Origin: Bacteroidota bacterium
GTDB taxonomy: Bacteria > Bacteroidota > Bacteroidia > Sphingobacteriales > Sphingobacteriaceae
Length of the DNA stretch: 64,000 nt
Direction of reading: 5' to 3'
NCBI GenBank assembly: GCA_023427985.1
Contig: JAEYZM010000012.1
Location: forward strand, 62,001 to 126,000
A program made the position numbers and the translations under genes. Positions 15,917 to 24,682 of this stretch are shown in pieces (positions within the stretch are counted from its first letter, which is position 1; each line of letters starts with the position of its first letter). The notes beneath the pieces are model-generated. The model was not told the origin of the DNA and searched no databases. It worked only from the letters and a program-made list of their open reading frames with translations.

Positions 15917-16849
15917 ATGATTAAAAAGCTGTATCATTTTCTTGTTAAGAATCTTCCATTTAAATATTCTATTTTGAATTTTGTAGCTGCTCTTCCAATA
16001 AAATTTAAATCAGAATACATTCTAAGAATTACATCTAATATATCACAATATTGTGATCCTAATTATGAAGTGATAAGTAATTTGGGTATCAATAATAATT
16101 TGAAAATCAAAATAAAAATAGGTAATACTATACAAGCTTTTGGAAACCCCCATTTGTATATCTCCGAAATATCTACCCTAGAATTATGTTCAAATCTATT
16201 GAAACACGTTGATTGTTTTTTAGATATAGGCTCGCACATCGGTTATTTCTGTTTTTACCTAGAAAATAATAATATTAATCACACACCTATTCATTTCTTT
16301 GAACCCGACCCCGATTTGTTTTCAAATCTTCAAAGCAATGTAAATAGAAATAAATTGTCGAACATTTATGGATCAGATTTAGCACTTTCCGATAAAAATG
16401 GAGAATTAACTTTCTTCAAAAATTTAAATGACTCTAGCTCTGGAAGTATAAAAAACACTTTTAATACTATTCACAAATTAAAAGAAATAAAAGTATTAAC
16501 ATCCACTTTCGACCACTATGTAGAGAATATACCATATAATAATTATTTACTCAAAGTAGATGTTGAATCTGCAGAATTTGAATTTATTAGAGGAGCTGAA
16601 AAAGAATTAAGTAGAGTTCGATACCTAGTAATTGAGTTATTGCAAGAATCTATTGATCTTGAATTTCCATTGATGATGATAGAAAAATATACATTTAATG
16701 CTTATTACATCAATAACTTTGAATTATATGAATCTAAAAGAGGAGAATATAATTATAAAGACCCATATTACAATTGGCTCTTTACTAGAGACACAAAAGA
16801 AGAACTCCTAACTAAACTTAAGGGTACAAAATTTAAGATTAAACCATAA
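15917..16849 (+). CDS. FkbM family SAM-dependent methyltransferase
   Basis: A 310-residue protein with the FkbM-type class I methyltransferase domain (about 100-280). Visible motifs: FLDIGSHIGYFCFYLE (SAM motif I), HFFEPDPDLFSNLQSNV (motif II acidic region) and LLKVDVESAEFEFIRGAEKE, the FkbM signature in which the usual DVEG is DVES. The family O-methylates sugars or lipids, often in polysaccharide loci; no glycosyltransferase is near. It is strikingly AT-rich and rich in Asn/Ile compared with hppD and purN on either side, which suggests later acquisition. Confidence 0.82.
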   Translation: MIKKLYHFLVKNLPFKYSILNFVAALPIKFKSEYILRITSNISQYCDPNYEVISNLGINNNLKIKIKIGNTIQAFGNPHLYISEISTLELCSNLLKHVDCFLDIGSHIGYFCFYLENNNINHTPIHFFEPDPDLFSNLQSNVNRNKLSNIYGSDLALSDKNGELTFFKNLNDSSSGSIKNTFNTIHKLKEIKVLTSTFDHYVENIPYNNYLLKVDVESAEFEFIRGAEKELSRVRYLVIELLQESIDLEFPLMMIEKYTFNAYYINNFELYESKRGEYNYKDPYYNWLFTRDTKEELLTKLKGTKFKIKP

Positions 16850-16864
16850 TCATATATTTTTTAT

Positions 16865-16872
16865 TATTTTTG
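16865..16872 (+). promoter_or_regulatory. -7 box before purN
   Basis: TATTTTTG matches TAnnTTTG exactly, 22 nt upstream of the TTG start of purN; no TTTG -33 box is present. Confidence 0.35.
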
Positions 16873-16894
16873 AGCCTAATAAGAAAAATAAAAG

Positions 16895-17464
16895 TTGAAA
16901 AGAATTGCAATCTTCGCTTCAGGGTCTGGCTCCAACGCTCAAAAAATTATGGAACACTTCAAACGTCATAAAGAAATTGAAGTGGCATTGGTGCTTAGCA
17001 ATAAAGCCGATGCATATGTATTGCAAAGAGCAGATAATTTTGAAGTGCCTACCCACGTGTTCAGTAAATCGGAGTTATACAATACCAATTCGATTGATAA
17101 TCTTTTAAAGAACCTGAACATCGACCTAATCGCATTGGCTGGATTTAACATCTTAATGCCGGAACGCATTTTAAAAGCTTATCCAAAACGTGTACTAAAC
17201 ATTCACCCTGCCCTATTGCCAAAGTATGGAGGCAAAGGGATGTATGGCAAATACATACACGAAGCGGTGCTTGCCAATAAAGAAAAAGAGACGGGAATCA
17301 CGATACATTATGTGAACGAAGTATACGACGAAGGCGAGATCATTTACCAGACAAAATGCAGCATCGATCCGAGTGACGATTTGGAGAAATTAGCCTATAA
17401 AGTACATCAATTAGAACATCATTATTTCCCAAAAGTAATTGAGGACATCCTAAAAAAAAATTAA
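16895..17464 (+). CDS. purN: Phosphoribosylglycinamide formyltransferase
   Basis: A 189-residue folate-dependent GAR transformylase of purine biosynthesis. Motifs: IFASGSGSNAQ (phosphate loop), NIHPALLPKYGGKGMYG (Asn-x-His catalytic pair) and GITIHYVNEVYDEGEIIYQ (catalytic Asp). The initiation codon is TTG at 16895; the protein start MKRIAIFASGSGSNAQ fits the family N-terminus exactly and there is no in-frame ATG nearby, so a TTG start is well supported. purH follows after 86 nt with its own promoter. Confidence 0.95.
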   Translation: MKRIAIFASGSGSNAQKIMEHFKRHKEIEVALVLSNKADAYVLQRADNFEVPTHVFSKSELYNTNSIDNLLKNLNIDLIALAGFNILMPERILKAYPKRVLNIHPALLPKYGGKGMYGKYIHEAVLANKEKETGITIHYVNEVYDEGEIIYQTKCSIDPSDDLEKLAYKVHQLEHHYFPKVIEDILKKN

Positions 17465-17515
17465 CACCCCTCATTTGCTAATTTGCTAATTATCTAATTT
17501 GCTAATTACCTAATT
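17465..17515. repeat. Family H array (TTTGCTAATT units) between purN and purH
   Basis: About four units of TTTGCTAATT/ATCTAATT occupy the gap. The TTTG of the last full unit (17498-17501) is placed exactly where the -33 box of the purH promoter should be. Confidence 0.6.
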
Positions 17516-17530
17516 AATTCCTTAGCTTTG
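17498..17530 (+). promoter_or_regulatory. purH promoter (TTTG / TAGCTTTG)
   Basis: TTTG at 17498-17501, 21 nt spacer, then TAGCTTTG (17523-17530), a perfect TAnnTTTG. The ATG of purH lies 20 nt downstream, giving a short leader. Confidence 0.6.
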
Positions 17531-17550
17531 CGCTTTCTAAAAATTTCTTC

Positions 17551-19077
17551 ATGAGCGCAAGTAAAAAGGTAAAAAACGCCTTAGTATCAGTATTTTACAA
17601 AGACCGTTTAGATTCAATCATTCATTTATTACATCAATACAATGTTCAGTTGTATTCAACAGGTGGAACAGAGGATTTTATAAAATCGCTTGGAGTTCCT
17701 GTAAACAAAGTGGAAGACTTAACAGGTTATCCATCTATATTAGGCGGACGAGTAAAAACCTTACATCCGAAAATCTTTGGAGGGATACTTGCAAGAAGAG
17801 AATTAGCGAGCGATTTAGAACAATTGAACGAATATGAAATTCCCGAATTTGATTTGGTGATTGTAGACCTTTATCCATTCGAAGAAACTTTAGCTTCTGG
17901 AGCAAAGGAACAGGAGATCATTGAAAAGATTGACATTGGCGGCATTTCATTAATAAGAGCAGCAGCGAAGAACTTCAAAGATGTAATTATCGTTTCATCG
18001 AAAAACGATTATGCATTATTAGAAGAGACCTTAATTAAAAACGAGGGTGGCTCTACTCTAGATGAGAGAAAAGAATTTGCGAAAAGAGCTTTCAACACTA
18101 GCTCACATTACGATACAGCGATTTTCAATTATTTCAATACAGAAAATCCATTAAGCGTTTTCAAGCAAAGTATTCAGAATTCACAAGTATTGAGATACGG
18201 TGAAAACCCTCATCAAAAGGGCGTTTTCTATGGTGATTTAGATGCTATGTTCGAAAAGTTAAACGGCAAGGAATTATCTTATAATAATTTGGTCGATGTA
18301 GATGCGGCGGTTGAACTAATCAAGGAATTTGATGAACCTACTTTTGCGATATTAAAGCATAATAACGCATGTGGTATTGCCTCGAGACCAAGTTTGAAAC
18401 AAGCTTGGATAGATGCTTTGGCATGCGATCCAGTTTCTGCATTCGGTGGAGTAATTATTTGTAACCGTAACATCGACCTAGAAACAGCGCAAGAAATTCA
18501 TAGCTTATTCTGCGAAGTACTAATAGCACCGAGCTATTCAGAGGATGCTGTAAAACTTTTATCGGAAAAGAAAAACAGAATTTTATTAGTTCAAAAAAAT
18601 GTAGTGTTACCTGCTAAACAATTCAAAACATTGTTAAACGGCGTGATTGAACAAGATAAAGATTTATCGATGGAAGGAATTTCAGAAATGAAATTAATTA
18701 CAAACACGAAACCTACTGAGCAAGAATACGTAGACTTGGCATTTGCGAATAAAGTAGTAAAGCATACAAAATCAAATACAATAGTTCTAGCGAAAGGCAA
18801 GCAATTGATGGCAAGCGGAGTTGGGCAGACTTCTAGAGTAGATGCATTGAAACAAGCGATCATGAAAGCAGAGGCTTTTGGGTTCGATTTAAAGGGAGCG
18901 GTAATGGCATCGGATGCATTTTTCCCATTCCCCGATTGTGTGGAGATAGCAAAGAATGCAGGCATTACAGCAGTATTGCAACCAGGGGGATCAATTAAAG
19001 ATCAGGACTCGGTAGACTATTGTAATAACAATGGTTTAGCAATGGTAATGACAGGTGTTCGACACTTTAAACACTAG
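17551..19077 (+). CDS. purH: Bifunctional AICAR transformylase / IMP cyclohydrolase
   Basis: A 508-residue enzyme for the last two steps of IMP synthesis. The N-terminal cyclohydrolase (MGS-like) domain shows STGGTEDFIKSLGV and GRVKTLHPKIFGGILARR; the transformylase domain carries KHNNACGIAS (Lys-His catalytic pair) and, near the end, DAFFPFPDCVEIAKNAGITA and VMTGVRHFKH, a canonical C-terminus. Length is normal. It follows purN in the same direction but has its own promoter built partly from an intergenic repeat. Confidence 0.97.
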   Translation: MSASKKVKNALVSVFYKDRLDSIIHLLHQYNVQLYSTGGTEDFIKSLGVPVNKVEDLTGYPSILGGRVKTLHPKIFGGILARRELASDLEQLNEYEIPEFDLVIVDLYPFEETLASGAKEQEIIEKIDIGGISLIRAAAKNFKDVIIVSSKNDYALLEETLIKNEGGSTLDERKEFAKRAFNTSSHYDTAIFNYFNTENPLSVFKQSIQNSQVLRYGENPHQKGVFYGDLDAMFEKLNGKELSYNNLVDVDAAVELIKEFDEPTFAILKHNNACGIASRPSLKQAWIDALACDPVSAFGGVIICNRNIDLETAQEIHSLFCEVLIAPSYSEDAVKLLSEKKNRILLVQKNVVLPAKQFKTLLNGVIEQDKDLSMEGISEMKLITNTKPTEQEYVDLAFANKVVKHTKSNTIVLAKGKQLMASGVGQTSRVDALKQAIMKAEAFGFDLKGAVMASDAFFPFPDCVEIAKNAGITAVLQPGGSIKDQDSVDYCNNNGLAMVMTGVRHFKH

Positions 19078-19155
19078 AATTTCAGGATTATTCTTATTAA
19101 TTAATCATTTTTTATATTTTTATAAGCATTAGCAAACAGATATTTAGAAATTACG

Positions 19156-20178
19156 ATGGGCTTATTCAATTTTTTCACGCAAGAAATTGCGATCGACTTA
19201 GGGACAGCAAACACATTAATCATACATAACGACAAAGTGGTGGTAGACGAACCCTCTATTGTTGCCATTGACCGTAAGACTAGCAAAGTGATTGCGGTAG
19301 GAAAACATGCCATGCAGATGGATGGTAAGGCACATGACGGTATCAAAACCATACGACCATTAAAAGATGGGGTTATTGCCGATTTCGATGCGGCGGAGCA
19401 CATGATTCGCGGTATGATTAAAATGATTAATTCTGGTAGAGGTTGGTTCCTACCTTCGTTGCGAATGGTGATCTGCATTCCATCAGGTATTACAGAAGTT
19501 GAAAAAAGAGCAGTACGTGACTCGGCAGAGATTGCGGGTGCTAAAGAAGTATATATGATTCATGAACCTATGGCTGCTGCAATTGGTATCGGAATCGATG
19601 TAGAAGAACCTATGGGGAATATGATTATCGATATTGGTGGTGGTACAACAGAAATTGCTGTCATCGCTTTATCAGGTATCGTATGTGATCAGTCCATTCG
19701 TGTTGCGGGAGATAATTTCGATAGCGATATTGTTCAATACATGCGTAGAGAACATAATATTTTGATTGGCGATAGAACAGCAGAGAAAATCAAAATTGAA
19801 GTAGGCGCTGCATTAGCAGAATTGGACGAACCACCAGCAGATTTTGCCGTTCAAGGTAGAGATTTGATGACAGGTGTTCCCAAACAAATAAAAGTATCAT
19901 ACACAGAAATTGCACATTGCTTAGACAAATCTATTTCAAAAATTGAAGAAGCAATTCTAAAAGCATTGGAGATTACTCCACCAGAATTATCGGCCGACAT
20001 TTACCAAACAGGTATATACCTTACAGGAGGTGGTGCTTTGTTAAGAGGTCTTGACAAACGTATTTCTGCAAAAACGAAACTTCCAGTGCATATTGCAGAA
20101 GACCCATTGAGAGCGGTAGTTAGAGGAACGGGTATTGCTTTGAAAAATATAGGAAACTTCAAATTCTTGATGACCTAA
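19156..20178 (+). CDS. mreB: Rod shape-determining protein MreB
   Basis: A 340-residue bacterial actin that guides lateral wall synthesis. Actin-fold ATP-binding motifs are present: IDLGTANTLI (phosphate 1), IDIGGGTTEIAVIALSG (phosphate 2) and LTGGGALLRGLDKRI (adenosine). An amphipathic N-terminus (MGLFNFF) suits membrane attachment. First gene of mreB-mreC-mreD-mrdA-rodA, separated from purH by 78 nt with only a weak TATATTTT box. Confidence 0.98.
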   Translation: MGLFNFFTQEIAIDLGTANTLIIHNDKVVVDEPSIVAIDRKTSKVIAVGKHAMQMDGKAHDGIKTIRPLKDGVIADFDAAEHMIRGMIKMINSGRGWFLPSLRMVICIPSGITEVEKRAVRDSAEIAGAKEVYMIHEPMAAAIGIGIDVEEPMGNMIIDIGGGTTEIAVIALSGIVCDQSIRVAGDNFDSDIVQYMRREHNILIGDRTAEKIKIEVGAALAELDEPPADFAVQGRDLMTGVPKQIKVSYTEIAHCLDKSISKIEEAILKALEITPPELSADIYQTGIYLTGGGALLRGLDKRISAKTKLPVHIAEDPLRAVVRGTGIALKNIGNFKFLMT

Positions 20179-20190
20179 TAATTTTTTTGA

Positions 20191-21030
20191 ATGCGTAACC
20201 TTTGGATATTTTTTCTTCGTTATTACGGTATCTTTCTCTTTTTGTTTTTAGAAGTAATTGCATTTTCACTCATCTTCAAAAACAATTCGTACCAAGGTGC
20301 TAGTTATTTCAATTCATCCAACGCGCTTTCTGGAAAAATCTATACGAGTGTTGCCAACATAGAAGCATTTATTCACCTCAAATCGGTAAACGATTCACTT
20401 GCACAAGAAAATGCACGTTTGAAAAATCAAATGTTGGCAGAACGCTATTCCAATAAAACAATAAAAGGCCAGAAATTCGATAGTCTTGCGTTACAACGCT
20501 ACAACTATTTACAAGCAAAAGTGGTGAATAACACCATCATGAAGCGCAACAATTATCTGACACTCGATAAAGGGTATATTCATGGTGTGCGTAAAAACAT
20601 GGGTGTGATTTGTGGCGATGGAATTGTAGGTATCGTAAAAGATGTATCGGAACATTTCTGCACTGTGATTTCCTTTTTACATAAGGATTCAAAAATTTCT
20701 GCTCAGTTAAACAGTACTAAAGATTTTGGTTCATTGGTTTGGGAAGGCATTGATCCAAGAGAAGGTTTGCTTAAAGATGTACCAACACACGTAAAAGTGA
20801 AAATGGGCGACTCGGTAACAACTACGGGGTTCTCGAGTGTTTTTCCAGAAAATATTCTAATCGGAAAAGTAAAAAATGTTGAACAAAAAAGTGGCGACAA
20901 TTTCCATAACATAGAAGTTAGTTTGTCGACCAATTTCTCAACGCTTAGATACGTATACATCGTTTCAGATATTTTATCGAACGAGAAAATAAAAATTGAG
21001 TCTAAATCGGAGGTGCTGAAAAATGATTAG
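20191..21030 (+). CDS. mreC: Rod shape-determining protein MreC
   Basis: A 279-residue bitopic protein: one membrane segment (about 13-32), a coiled-coil stretch with NDSLAQENARLKNQM (about 68-92), then the MreC beta domains with ITLDKG-like YLTLDKGYIHGVRKNMGVI and GDSVTTTGFSSVFPENILIG. It scaffolds MreB, PBP2 and RodA on the periplasmic side. It begins 12 nt after mreB and overlaps mreD by 8 nt, indicating translational coupling. Confidence 0.95.
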   Translation: MRNLWIFFLRYYGIFLFLFLEVIAFSLIFKNNSYQGASYFNSSNALSGKIYTSVANIEAFIHLKSVNDSLAQENARLKNQMLAERYSNKTIKGQKFDSLALQRYNYLQAKVVNNTIMKRNNYLTLDKGYIHGVRKNMGVICGDGIVGIVKDVSEHFCTVISFLHKDSKISAQLNSTKDFGSLVWEGIDPREGLLKDVPTHVKVKMGDSVTTTGFSSVFPENILIGKVKNVEQKSGDNFHNIEVSLSTNFSTLRYVYIVSDILSNEKIKIESKSEVLKND

Positions 21031-21541
21031 ATTAATATTACAAAATTCCTTTCGATTCATTTTCTTGTTATTATTACAAGTGATCATCTTTAACAACATC
21101 GGCTTGTTTAATATGATCAATCCCTATGTATACGTCCTCTTTATTTTGCTATTACCCTTAGAGACTCCCTTGTATTTACTCATGGTTTTATCCTTTCTTA
21201 TGGGACTATCAGTAGATATGTTTTCCAACACAGGAGGAATACACGCAGCAGCAAGCACCTTAATTGGCTTTATGCGACCACTGGTATTACTTATTATAAC
21301 ACCTAGGGGTGGTTACGAACACCAACCCGTTCCTAATCTAAAGAACATGGGCATTCAATGGTTTCTTGCCTATTCCATTACCTTAGTTACGATTCATCAT
21401 ATTGTGCTTTTTCAAATTGAAGTATTTCGATTCAATGAATTTCTAATAACCTTCACTCGCTCTATTTTAAGTTCAATTTTTAGCTTACTTTTGATTTTAC
21501 TTTCACAATATTTAACAGGAAGTACTAAAAAGCGAGCATGA
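21023..21541 (+). CDS. mreD: Rod shape-determining protein MreD
   Basis: A 172-residue integral membrane protein with about five hydrophobic segments, including LLLLQVIIFNNIGLFNMINP and the conserved loop GLSVDMFSNTGGIHAAAST typical of Bacteroidota MreD. It overlaps mreC by 8 nt and mrdA by 4 nt. Recognition rests on the loop motif, topology and gene order, since MreD sequences diverge widely. Confidence 0.92.
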   Translation: MIRLILQNSFRFIFLLLLQVIIFNNIGLFNMINPYVYVLFILLLPLETPLYLLMVLSFLMGLSVDMFSNTGGIHAAASTLIGFMRPLVLLIITPRGGYEHQPVPNLKNMGIQWFLAYSITLVTIHHIVLFQIEVFRFNEFLITFTRSILSSIFSLLLILLSQYLTGSTKKRA

Positions 21542-23394
21542 ACATTTTCCCTGAGCGTAGATTCATCATTCAAGGACTTATCATATTAGTAGCATTTATT
21601 CTACTTATCCGACTGTTTTACATTCAGGTTATTGACGACAGCTATTTCTTATCGGCCAATAACAATGTACTCCGTAAAATAAATGTTTATCCAGCACGTG
21701 GTATTATATACGATCGTAATGGGAAAATTTTGGTGCAAAACGAACCGGTTTACGACCTTATGGTTGTGCCTAAACAAACCAAGGAAATGGATACCTTGGA
21801 GTTTTGTCGACTTATAGGTATTAGTAAACAAGATTTTATCGATAAAATGCGTAAGGCCCGAAAATACTCGCCTTTCAAAGCATCCATCTTCGAAAAACAA
21901 TTGTCGGCCCGACTCTACGCCGGATTCCAAGAGCGTATGTATGAGTTTGCAGGATTTTACGTCCAGAACAGAACTGTGCGAAAGTACCCCGATTCCATAG
22001 CCGCCCACGTGTTGGGATACATTGGCGAGGTTGATGAGAATATTATTTCAAAAACGAACAACTACTACCAATTAGGAGACTACATCGGCATAAGTGGAAT
22101 TGAAAAATCGTATGAAGATATTTTAAGAGGACAACGTGGGACCAAAGTAATTATGGTCGATGTATTGAATCGTGAGCAAGGTTCCTACGAAAATGGAGCG
22201 TACGATACAGTAGCAATCGCAGGTGAGAAATTGGTTTCTTCTCTCGATTATCGAATTCAGAAATTGGGTGAAGATTTAATGCGTAACAAACGTGGAAGTA
22301 TTGTAGCAATAGAACCAAGTACTGGCGAGATCCTATGTTTCATTAGTAGTCCGGGCTATGATCCAAATTTATTGGTAGGCAGAGAACGAGGAAATAATTA
22401 CATCAAATTATTGCGCGATGAAACGAAGCCTTTGTTTGTGCGTCCACTCATGGCACAATATCCGCCGGGTTCTATCTTCAAAGCCGTTGAAGCTTTAATC
22501 GCACAACAAGAAAATTTAATTTATCCAGAAACACGATTCCCTTGTGGGGGTGGATATTCTATAGGATCAAGAATAGTGAAATGCATGCACGTGCACTCGC
22601 CATTGGACTTGAGAGAATCGATTGCTCAATCTTGTAATGCTTATTACTGTTGGACATTTAAGAAGTTAATTGATCAAGGGAATTACGGTACGGTAGAGAA
22701 AAATTTCTTGAAGTGGAGAGAATATGTCAATGCTTTTGGCATCGGTAAAAAAACAGGAATCGATTTACCTAATGAGTTAAGTGGCTTATTACCTACAGTA
22801 CAATTTTACGATAAGTATTATGGCTCGGGTGGATGGAAATCGTCGACCATTATATCTTTATCGATTGGTCAAGGTGAGTTAGGTGTTACACCCTTGCAAA
22901 TGGCAAACATTATGGCCATCATAGCCAATAAAGGTTGGTATTACAATCCGCATTTGATTAAAGCGATTGGAGAAAAGTCCTATCAGAAAAAAGAATTTAC
23001 GACAAAAAATTACGTGGGAATTGATACACAATATTTCAATATCGTGACGGAAGGTATGCAACAAGTGGTCGATAGAGGAACGGCATATTATGCAAAAATC
23101 AAAGATATTGCTATGTGTGGTAAAACGGGTACAGCGCAAAATCCGCATGGTAAGGATCACTCAGTATTTGTAGCTTTTGCACCTAGAGAAAATCCTAAAA
23201 TTGCAATAGCAGTAGTAGTTGAGAATGCTGGATTCGGTTCAACATGGGCGGCTCCCATTGCGAGTATTTTAGTTGAAAAATATTTAAAAGATACGGTTAG
23301 TAGACCGGCATATTATATAGACCGCTTGTTGAATGCCGATTTGATACATCCGCCGAAAGTATTGGTAGAAAAGGAGGAGGAACAAGGTGAGTGA
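21538..23394 (+). CDS. mrdA: Penicillin-binding protein 2 (elongasome transpeptidase)
   Basis: A 618-residue class B PBP. One N-terminal membrane anchor (about 12-30), the PBP dimerisation domain with YPARGIIYDRNGKILVQNEP, and a transpeptidase domain with Ser312-I-F-K315 (nucleophile), Ser365-C-N367 and Lys529-T-G531. All three active-site boxes are intact. It cross-links peptidoglycan together with RodA during elongation. Translation overlaps mreD (ATGA) and rodA (8 nt). Confidence 0.97.
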   Translation: MNIFPERRFIIQGLIILVAFILLIRLFYIQVIDDSYFLSANNNVLRKINVYPARGIIYDRNGKILVQNEPVYDLMVVPKQTKEMDTLEFCRLIGISKQDFIDKMRKARKYSPFKASIFEKQLSARLYAGFQERMYEFAGFYVQNRTVRKYPDSIAAHVLGYIGEVDENIISKTNNYYQLGDYIGISGIEKSYEDILRGQRGTKVIMVDVLNREQGSYENGAYDTVAIAGEKLVSSLDYRIQKLGEDLMRNKRGSIVAIEPSTGEILCFISSPGYDPNLLVGRERGNNYIKLLRDETKPLFVRPLMAQYPPGSIFKAVEALIAQQENLIYPETRFPCGGGYSIGSRIVKCMHVHSPLDLRESIAQSCNAYYCWTFKKLIDQGNYGTVEKNFLKWREYVNAFGIGKKTGIDLPNELSGLLPTVQFYDKYYGSGGWKSSTIISLSIGQGELGVTPLQMANIMAIIANKGWYYNPHLIKAIGEKSYQKKEFTTKNYVGIDTQYFNIVTEGMQQVVDRGTAYYAKIKDIAMCGKTGTAQNPHGKDHSVFVAFAPRENPKIAIAVVVENAGFGSTWAAPIASILVEKYLKDTVSRPAYYIDRLLNADLIHPPKVLVEKEEEQGE

Positions 23395-24655
23395 GTTAAG
23401 ACAAAATAAATTTTGGAACAACATCGATGTATTGAGCATTGTGTTGTATGCCGCTTTGGTGTTCATTGGTTGGATCAGCATCTATTCTGCTGTTTACGAT
23501 GAGAACCATCAATCGATTCTAGATATCGAAAGAAATTATGGCAAGCAATTAATTTGGATCATTACCGCATTTTTTATTGCCTTCATGATTTTGCTTATAG
23601 AGTCGAAATTCTATTCGGTCTTTTCATGGGGAATATATGGCGTTACTTTAGTGCTGCTCGTCACCGTTTTATTTTTTGGAAAATATGTGAATGGTTCTCG
23701 ATCGTGGTTTGAAATTGGGAGTTTCAGATTACAACCAGCTGAGTTTGCAAAATTTGCGACCGCATTGGTATTAGCGAAATACATCAGCACCAATAACAAA
23801 AGACTCGATCGATTTTCATATTTAATCACATCTGCAGGAATCTTATTACTACCCATGGCCCTTATTTTATTGCAGGGCGATGTGGGCTCGGCAGTTACGT
23901 ATGTTGCGTTTGTATTTGTGTTATACCGCGAGGGAATGACTGGATATGTTTTGTTCATAGGCGCTATGCTTGGATTAATATTTATTTTATCGCTCTTACT
24001 TCCACAATATATTTTATTCATCGCCATCGGAGCAGCGGGAGTTTTTGCAGCCTATTATTTCAGAAGAAAACGCAATGCTATTTTTGTAATACTTGCCGGA
24101 GTAATTTTATCGGTAGTACTTGTGATTGGTTTCGATTATGTATTCAACAATGTTTTAAAAGAGCATCATCGCGATCGATTAAACAATTTAGTAGGAAAAG
24201 AAATTGATTTAAAGGGTGCAGGCTATAATGTAAACCAATCGAAAATCGCCATCGGTTCAGGCGGACTAATGGGAAAAGGATTTTTGAATGGCACACAAAC
24301 GAAGTACGATTTTGTACCAGAGCAAAGTACCGATTTTATTTTTTGTACAGTGGGTGAAGAGTGGGGCTTTATAGGTAGTCTTGTCCTTATCGCCTTGTTT
24401 GTTGCATTACTACTTCGCATCATCTTTATAGCCGAGCGACAACGATCTGCATTCAGCAGAATCTACGCCTACGGCGTAGCCAGCATTTTATTTTTCCATC
24501 TCACCATCAACATTGGAATGACGATTGGACTTGTTCCTGTGATTGGAATTCCATTACCATTTGTTAGCTATGGTGGTAGTTCACTTTGGAGTTTTACGAT
24601 ATTGTTGTTTATACTGTTGAAGTTGGATTCGAATCGTATGAATATAATACGATAG
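23387..24655 (+). CDS. rodA: Peptidoglycan glycosyltransferase RodA (SEDS family)
   Basis: A 422-residue polytopic SEDS protein with about ten membrane segments. Signatures: GSRSWFEIGSFRLQPAEFAK, QGDVGSAVTY, and near the end VPVIGIPLPFVSYGGSSLWS. It polymerises lipid II with PBP2 as partner. The start is GTG at 23387, inside the mrdA 3' end, and is preceded by AAGGAGGAGG, an unusually strong Shine-Dalgarno for this phylum that is also part of the mrdA coding sequence. The gene ends 1 nt before a palindromic repeat shared with leuS. Confidence 0.96.
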   Translation: MSELRQNKFWNNIDVLSIVLYAALVFIGWISIYSAVYDENHQSILDIERNYGKQLIWIITAFFIAFMILLIESKFYSVFSWGIYGVTLVLLVTVLFFGKYVNGSRSWFEIGSFRLQPAEFAKFATALVLAKYISTNNKRLDRFSYLITSAGILLLPMALILLQGDVGSAVTYVAFVFVLYREGMTGYVLFIGAMLGLIFILSLLLPQYILFIAIGAAGVFAAYYFRRKRNAIFVILAGVILSVVLVIGFDYVFNNVLKEHHRDRLNNLVGKEIDLKGAGYNVNQSKIAIGSGGLMGKGFLNGTQTKYDFVPEQSTDFIFCTVGEEWGFIGSLVLIALFVALLLRIIFIAERQRSAFSRIYAYGVASILFFHLTINIGMTIGLVPVIGIPLPFVSYGGSSLWSFTILLFILLKLDSNRMNIIR

Positions 24656-24656
24656 T

Positions 24657-24682
24657 TAGTGTGCTAGCATACTAGCACACTA
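24657..24682. terminator. Palindromic family B repeat between rodA and leuS
   Basis: TAGTGTGCTAG (24657-24667) and CTAGCACACTA (24672-24682) form a perfect 11-bp stem around CATA. The unit is the same CTAGCACACTA seen in arrays at 6721-6756 and 28503-28533. It lies between convergent genes, so a bidirectional terminator or insulator is the likely role. The leuS stop codon TAG is inside the right arm. Confidence 0.65.
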
